NCBI GenBank assembly: GCA_032622095.1
Contig: CP136069.1
Location: 39,160,194 to 39,224,193 of the forward strand
DNA length: 64,000 bases
Direction of reading: 5' to 3'
Source of the DNA: Siphonodentalium dalli
Lineage: Eukaryota > Mollusca > Scaphopoda > Gadilida > Siphonodentaliidae
A program made the translations under genes and the position numbers. Shown here in pieces: positions 59,641 through 64,000 of the stretch (its first letter is position 1; every line of letters begins with the position of its first letter). A model generated the notes under the pieces. It ran no database searches. It was not told where the DNA came from and saw nothing but the letters and a program-made list of their open reading frames with translations.

Positions 59641-60432
59641 GAGATTCGACTACATAAACCGTCATCGTTGAATGTACAAAGTCAAACTTAATAGTGACTA
59701 AAATTATATAATATATAGAAATTAGAGCAAAACATATTGTTATTTTAGTCGATGCATGGATGTAGGTAGTTGGTTGGAAGTACTAACAGTTTAAACAATA
59801 TCTTTCTTCCAGAAGGCATATAAGTTTATCACTTCCGTGTTATCAAAGCTCATTTTGTTATATTATGCAACAACTAAGCTCTATTATTTCTCTAGTGTCG
59901 ATTACCAATGCCTTCGCGGATCAAACGTGTGAAAAATAAAATGAAATGCAGCCTCGTTTCCTGTGTGTTAATCCGACACATCCGTTATAGGTTGTGACAT
60001 CCATTAGCTTATAAACTCTTTAAGACCAACATATCAGGTTGAATAACACCGGTGCTTGTCCCGGCGATTCGAAATGGCCATCGGCTTAACATTACACTCA
60101 AAACCAAACACTATATATTTTAAGAACAGTTTGTTTTGCTTCCTTTGTGTGACGTCACATCGGTACATCAAAGAAAAAAGCCGACGCGTAACTGAATGGT
60201 TGTCACTTTATGGCAAAATCTGATTAGCACGGGCACTGCTTTCTGACGTCATTTATGTTATGATTGCTTTTGAGAAACTGACATGTCTGGCTGGGTAGGG
60301 CCAGTATTACTTGCTAAAATACCGACACATGTGGTGAAATTAAGATTGAAAGGGAGGGCTACTTTCACTACGTATATACATTGGCCCCTACATGTTATCC
60401 TTTGCAAATAGTTTTTCTCACTTCATAATCAT
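59641..60432. other. intron sequence, nothing recognised
   Basis: No domain or repeat was noted up to the start of the ~70-bp array. Confidence 0.4.
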
Positions 60433-60940
60433 TGCTAGGATATTTTATGTAGTGCGTGTGCGATAGTCGCGATTGGCAGAGAGGTCCTTAAAATCTGTCC
60501 CTTTTTGTTATAGTTTATAGAAGTGCATGTGCGCCAGCCGCGATTGGCAGTGAGGTCCTTAAATATGTCCATTGTGTTAGAGTTTATGGAAGTGCATGTG
60601 CGACAGTCGCAATTGGCAGTGAGGTCCTGAAAATTGGTCCATTTTGTTAGTTACAGTCTATGAAAGTACATGTGCGCCAGTCGCGATTGGTAGAGAGGTC
60701 CTTAAAATGTGTCCCTTTTGTTATAGTTTATGGAAGTGCATTGCGCCAGTCGCGATTGACAGTGAGGTCCTTAAAAATTTGTCGCTTTTGTTACAGTTTA
60801 TGAAAGTACACGTACGCCAGTCGCAATTGGCAGAGAGGTCCTTAAATTGATCCCTTTCGTTAAAGTTGCAATGCATGTGTTGCATACGCGATTGCCGGAT
60901 GAGTTCTTAAAATGTGTTCCTTTCGTTATATTTTACACAG
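60433..60940 (+). repeat. ~70-bp tandem array ending at the exon 2 splice acceptor
   Basis: Seven upstream units share GTTATAGTTTATGGAAGTGC, ATGTGCGCCAGTCGCGATTG and GCAGTGAGGTCCTTAAAA. The CGATTGG core lies at 60470, 60541, 60610, 60684, 60753, 60824 and 60889, and the corresponding CGATGGCTGG of exon 2 itself is at 60959. Spacing is 65-74. An 89-aa-range frame here reads CAPVAIGREVLKM and CIAPVAIDSEVLKN, echoing the exon's CGIFAMAGGVLKN. Confidence 0.85.
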
Positions 60941-61084
60941 GTACATGTGGGATATTTGCGATGGCTGGAGGAGTCTTAAAGAATTTCGGTATCTTATATG
61001 CAGAGCTGCTCGATACTTTCCATGCCAGCGCATCGTCTACAGCCTTTGTTCCCAGTGTACATTTCGCTTGTATGCAAAGTGCAA
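60941..61084 (+). CDS. SLC16-like transporter gene 2, coding exon 2
   Basis: The acceptor atattttacacag ends at 60940 and the donor A|gtatgt starts at 61085. Forty-seven full codons read TCGIFAMAGGVLKNFGILY, then AELLDTFHASASST and AFVPSVHFACMQSA. This corresponds to membrane segments 1-2 of SLC16 proteins (family pattern G..K.FGV....). The phase fits exon 1 (T + GT) and, by analogy with gene 1, the next exon outside the window. Its last 65 bases differ from gene 1 exon 2 at only two positions, one of them the final base. The exon's 5' end is the last unit of a ~70-bp tandem array (60433-60940). Later exons of this gene are not in the window. Confidence 0.88.
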
Positions 61085-62460
61085 GTATGTTGGTTGTATA
61101 CTTACCCCTTTAGTTCTCGTTAAATATTTCCACCCAAACGGACTTTGGCGGGGGATATAGAAATAATTTAGGTCTGCCCGTCCATCCACCAATCTGTCCT
61201 TACTCTCAACAACGTTGCAGCTCTTTATCTGAGTCATAATACGCCTGATTTGAATGGTATTTGGTATGCTCATGAACCAACGCGGTTGGGAGGATATCCA
61301 GATGCACGTGGAGCTGGTGTGATTTAAACAATATTTTTTTCATTTCCAAAGTTATAACTGTGCAACATGAAACCAATATATGTGCGGAGAATTAAAGGAA
61401 GGAGGATGATGTGGCAACAAGAATTAGATGATATATAAAGCCCTCTCCGAACATAACAAATTATACATATAATGGTAAGTCAGGGGTGGAATACAAAATT
61501 GAGTGAGACGAAAAAAAAAACAAACAATGCTTAATATAATTAAATGATGAAATGACATTTCGCGAAAGTTTTTAAGAATAATGCAATCAAGACATGTATC
61601 TACAATAATCACTTCTCTTATGCATATAAATTTTATTATAACATCCAGGGTTCCATGTTTCATTAAGGGTACGTTCATGCACTCGAAAATTTACCAGGCA
61701 TTCGTTCGCAGACATTTCGGCACAGAAGCTACAATGTGCCAAAACCGAAAGAAAAAATGCTTATTAAATGCATCCATACCATACCGTGGATTAGTGCAAA
61801 ACACACCGTGTGCTCTATAACAATGCAAACAACATGGTAATTATGATGAATTTGAATTTATCACTCCAGACATACATCTATTTTCATTATAATTACCATG
61901 TTGTTTGTATCGTCCATAGAGCACATCTGCACACGGGTGTATTTTGCACTAATCTATGCCAATGGCTCAAATTCATTCATTTGTTGAATATATTATGTTG
62001 AGTATAAAGGGGGATGATCCCAAAAGTGGCCGGATGTAGTGTACAGTACCTCTTTAAGATGTATGTTTTCGGTCATCTTATGGCACCGGCCTGTGCGGCT
62101 CTAGGTTTTTTATGATAATATGCTTGCAAAAACACGATATTCAAACACCGTACCAACTTGTGATACATGTTACAATTTTAATTATATTAGAAAAGGAATA
62201 AACCTCAGAGATGCACGACCGGGTACGTGATTGGGGTCTCTGGTCGGGCGTGCATACCTTGAAAATTCAAATTGAACCCCCCCCCCCCCCTTGCAATTGA
62301 GTTCAAACTTTCCAATTGGTGCCTCACGGTTTCTAACTGCTGGAAATTTCCAACCCGATACCCGCAAGGTTGAAAATTTTCCAACCGATGACCATTTCAG
62401 ACAAAAATTTGGAGTGCAAACAGGGAGTGGGGGTCTGCATATTTTTTCCAGACACAATGC
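61085..62460 (+). other. start of gene 2 intron 2, paralogous to 66-3980
   Basis: Collinear with the start of the window but lacking the LINE insertion (632-1734), the TA-foldback/family A nest (1852-2367) and family A copy 2 (2828-3230). It retains a truncated family E foldback (about 61790-62053, TTAA at 62054-62057) and the C-rich repeat near 62200-62440. Confidence 0.85.
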
Positions 62461-63139
62461 GGGTGTGGGTGGGTATGTTGGCACTGGACAAATTGAGTAA
62501 CGCAAATGTTTTCCTACACTGAAATTTACTCATGTTTCTTCACTATTAACCTTGTATAAACTCTTATATAAATATATATATTAGAACACATCTAGCTCCA
62601 TGTAGGTGGTCTATATATGGTTTGAGGTTCCAATACCGGTACATATGCAGGCATTCTGGTTGACATAACTCGAAGTAGCCAAGTTTGTACTTGCTAAATC
62701 CCTTGATAAAGTATGTTTTTTTTTATAAAACTGAATACAAAACTCCCGAAACAAAAATGACTTTTATACGTTTGCGATATTTCGTTAGTGTCGGGCCAAC
62801 TACAGCTGTTAACAACACAGGCTAATTGTTATATGGCATCAAAGCGATAGTATGTCGGCATTATCGTGTCTATAGGTAGGGTTGGTATCAGTCATTGGAC
62901 TCCATGATTACAAAACAAATTTGAATTATATGCTATATCGCACTTATAATAATAAGATTACAGTCAGACCATGAACCTTTATATGCATGGTGTTCATGAC
63001 AATGTGTTCAAGGTTAAAAAAAAACTTAATTGGACAAATTACCTTATTAAAACTCAATATCGTGGCCAGCATTCATGGAAGATTGTCGGGCAGATTGAAA
63101 ATTCAAATATGAGTCAGTATGAGTAAAGGTTTTATTGAG
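62461..63139. other. intron sequence, nothing recognised
   Basis: AT-rich, no structure noted. Confidence 0.4.
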
Positions 63140-63526
63140 TAAGTTATATTGAGAGGCGACAGATGCATGATTCAAAGTGATAACTGTATAATAGATAGAT
63201 ATAGGTTTCATAAGGTATCCTAACATGTTCTTTTATATTTTTAAGTGGCTATATAATTTGTTGTTTTAAATTAATAATAAAGGCATGGTCTGACTTAGTT
63301 ATCATTGTCATGGAACGTCATTGGTTAGCCCAGTGTGAGCGACATGCGTATTACACAAACAGTAACGCAAAATTTAAACACAGGGCTAAACCCATGTAGT
63401 GCCACCTCACCCTTCCAGACATCAAACCATAGTTTTTAGAGGCGACAGATGCACGATTCAAAGTGATAACTGTATAATATATATAGGTTTCATAAGGTTT
63501 CCTAACATGTTCTTTTATATTTTTAA
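63140..63526 (+). repeat. direct ~100-bp duplication carrying a TTAA
   Basis: 'gaggcgacagatgcatgattcaaagtgataactgtata..ttcttttatatttttaa' occurs at about 63153-63246 and again at 63438-63526. In the second copy a family B element starts right after the TTAA (63523-63526); the first continues unoccupied. Confidence 0.75.
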
Positions 63527-63622
63527 AGGTACTCAATCCGACCAGAGGGTCCCCATCTCAACAGATTCCAACAACAACAATCCGATCAGAGGGTCCTATA
63601 TTACTATTTCTTTGGCTTTGGC
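63527..63622 (+). mobile_element. truncated family B MITE (left end)
   Basis: AGGTACTCAATCCGACCAGAGGGTCC.. matches the left ~95 bases of copies 1 and 2, then breaks off at a G-run. Confidence 0.8.
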
Positions 63623-63639
63623 AGGGGGGGGGTGAAAAA

Positions 63640-64000
63640 AACATTTCCGGCACGTATGCCGGGGTGGGTGGGTGGTCAAAGCCACCAACAAGCAATTTTT
63701 TCCGCAACTAAAAAAAAAAATTCCTGCTTGTTTTTTAGTGTTTTGGCAATGAGTTGGGCTTCAAACCCACTTTGAATGAGAGAAATAATGTAATTCTAAC
63801 TGTAAACTGACTGCAGGCAGTTATCGTGTTGTATTTTGTTGCAAATTTTGAAATCCAAGATGGCCGCTGGCAGCCATGTTTTTTTGGCTGAGTGACCTCA
63901 AAATGACTCATTCCTATTTACATGTCCATGTTAACATCCATGATAAATAGTATGCACAGAAATTCATATACAGCTGTTTACAGTGAATTTCCCCCCGCAA
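63640..64000. other. repeat-like sequence to window end
   Basis: Contains 'ggcaatgagttgggcttcaaacccac' and 'aagatggccgctggcagccat', phrases that recur in degenerate repeats such as 41.7-42.5 kb. No gene is seen. Confidence 0.4.

Overview
This is eukaryotic, intron-bearing, AT-rich DNA crowded with mobile-element debris. Repeats built on a 'gggcataactcagtcaaaat' theme, CGTCCGTCC runs, many foldback MITEs, non-LTR retrotransposons and an SLC16-type transporter all fit a lophotrochozoan animal, most likely a marine mollusc. That placement is an inference from repeat style; no diagnostic host gene was found. No rRNA, convincing tRNA or CRISPR array is visible.

The only host genes I can support are two head-to-tail copies of a monocarboxylate-transporter-like gene (SLC16, major facilitator superfamily), both on the + strand. 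Gene 1 enters the window inside its second coding exon (1-65) and continues through exons at 14870-15010, 16921-18069 and 18328-18500 (stop). All splice phases agree, giving 509 codon positions including the stop. Gene 2 supplies what gene 1 lacks: its first coding exon (44009-44078) and second coding exon (60941-61084). Its later exons lie beyond the window. The two copies of exon 2 and the intron after it align (1-about 3980 with 61020-about 62460), with a period of about 61.02 kb. The window is therefore almost exactly one unit of a tandem duplication.

Region by region: 66-14869 is intron 2 of gene 1. It holds a 5'-truncated LINE insertion absent from the paralogous intron, several TTAA-flanked MITEs, foldback repeats, tandem repeats and a decayed LTR-retrotransposon protease on the minus strand. 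Intron 3 carries a decayed LINE reverse transcriptase. From 18834 to 28526, starting 334 bp after the gene 1 stop codon, lies a 9.69-kb structure bounded by a perfect 80-bp terminal inverted repeat. Its arms are arrays of a ~143-bp satellite in opposite orientations, with a ~21-bp minisatellite inside and a GC-rich, broken coding core that I cannot assign to a known family. From 28.5 to 44.0 kb is intergenic DNA with a complete hAT-type element (8-bp target duplication), more TTAA elements and foldbacks.

The 16.9-kb intron 1 of gene 2 holds a CACGTG-rich minisatellite, paired 452-bp repeats, large foldbacks, a nearly full-length but dead LINE (52.3-58.9 kb) split by two later insertions, and a THAP plus helix-turn-helix transposase-like fragment. 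A ~70-bp tandem array runs directly into the exon 2 splice acceptor and looks like repeated copies of that exon's own beginning.

The strongest leads are the 9.7-kb satellite-armed inverted-repeat element, the exon-derived array at 60.4-60.94 kb (with relatives at 51.7 kb), and the concentration of unrelated TTAA-target MITE families, two of which have empty-site evidence inside the window.
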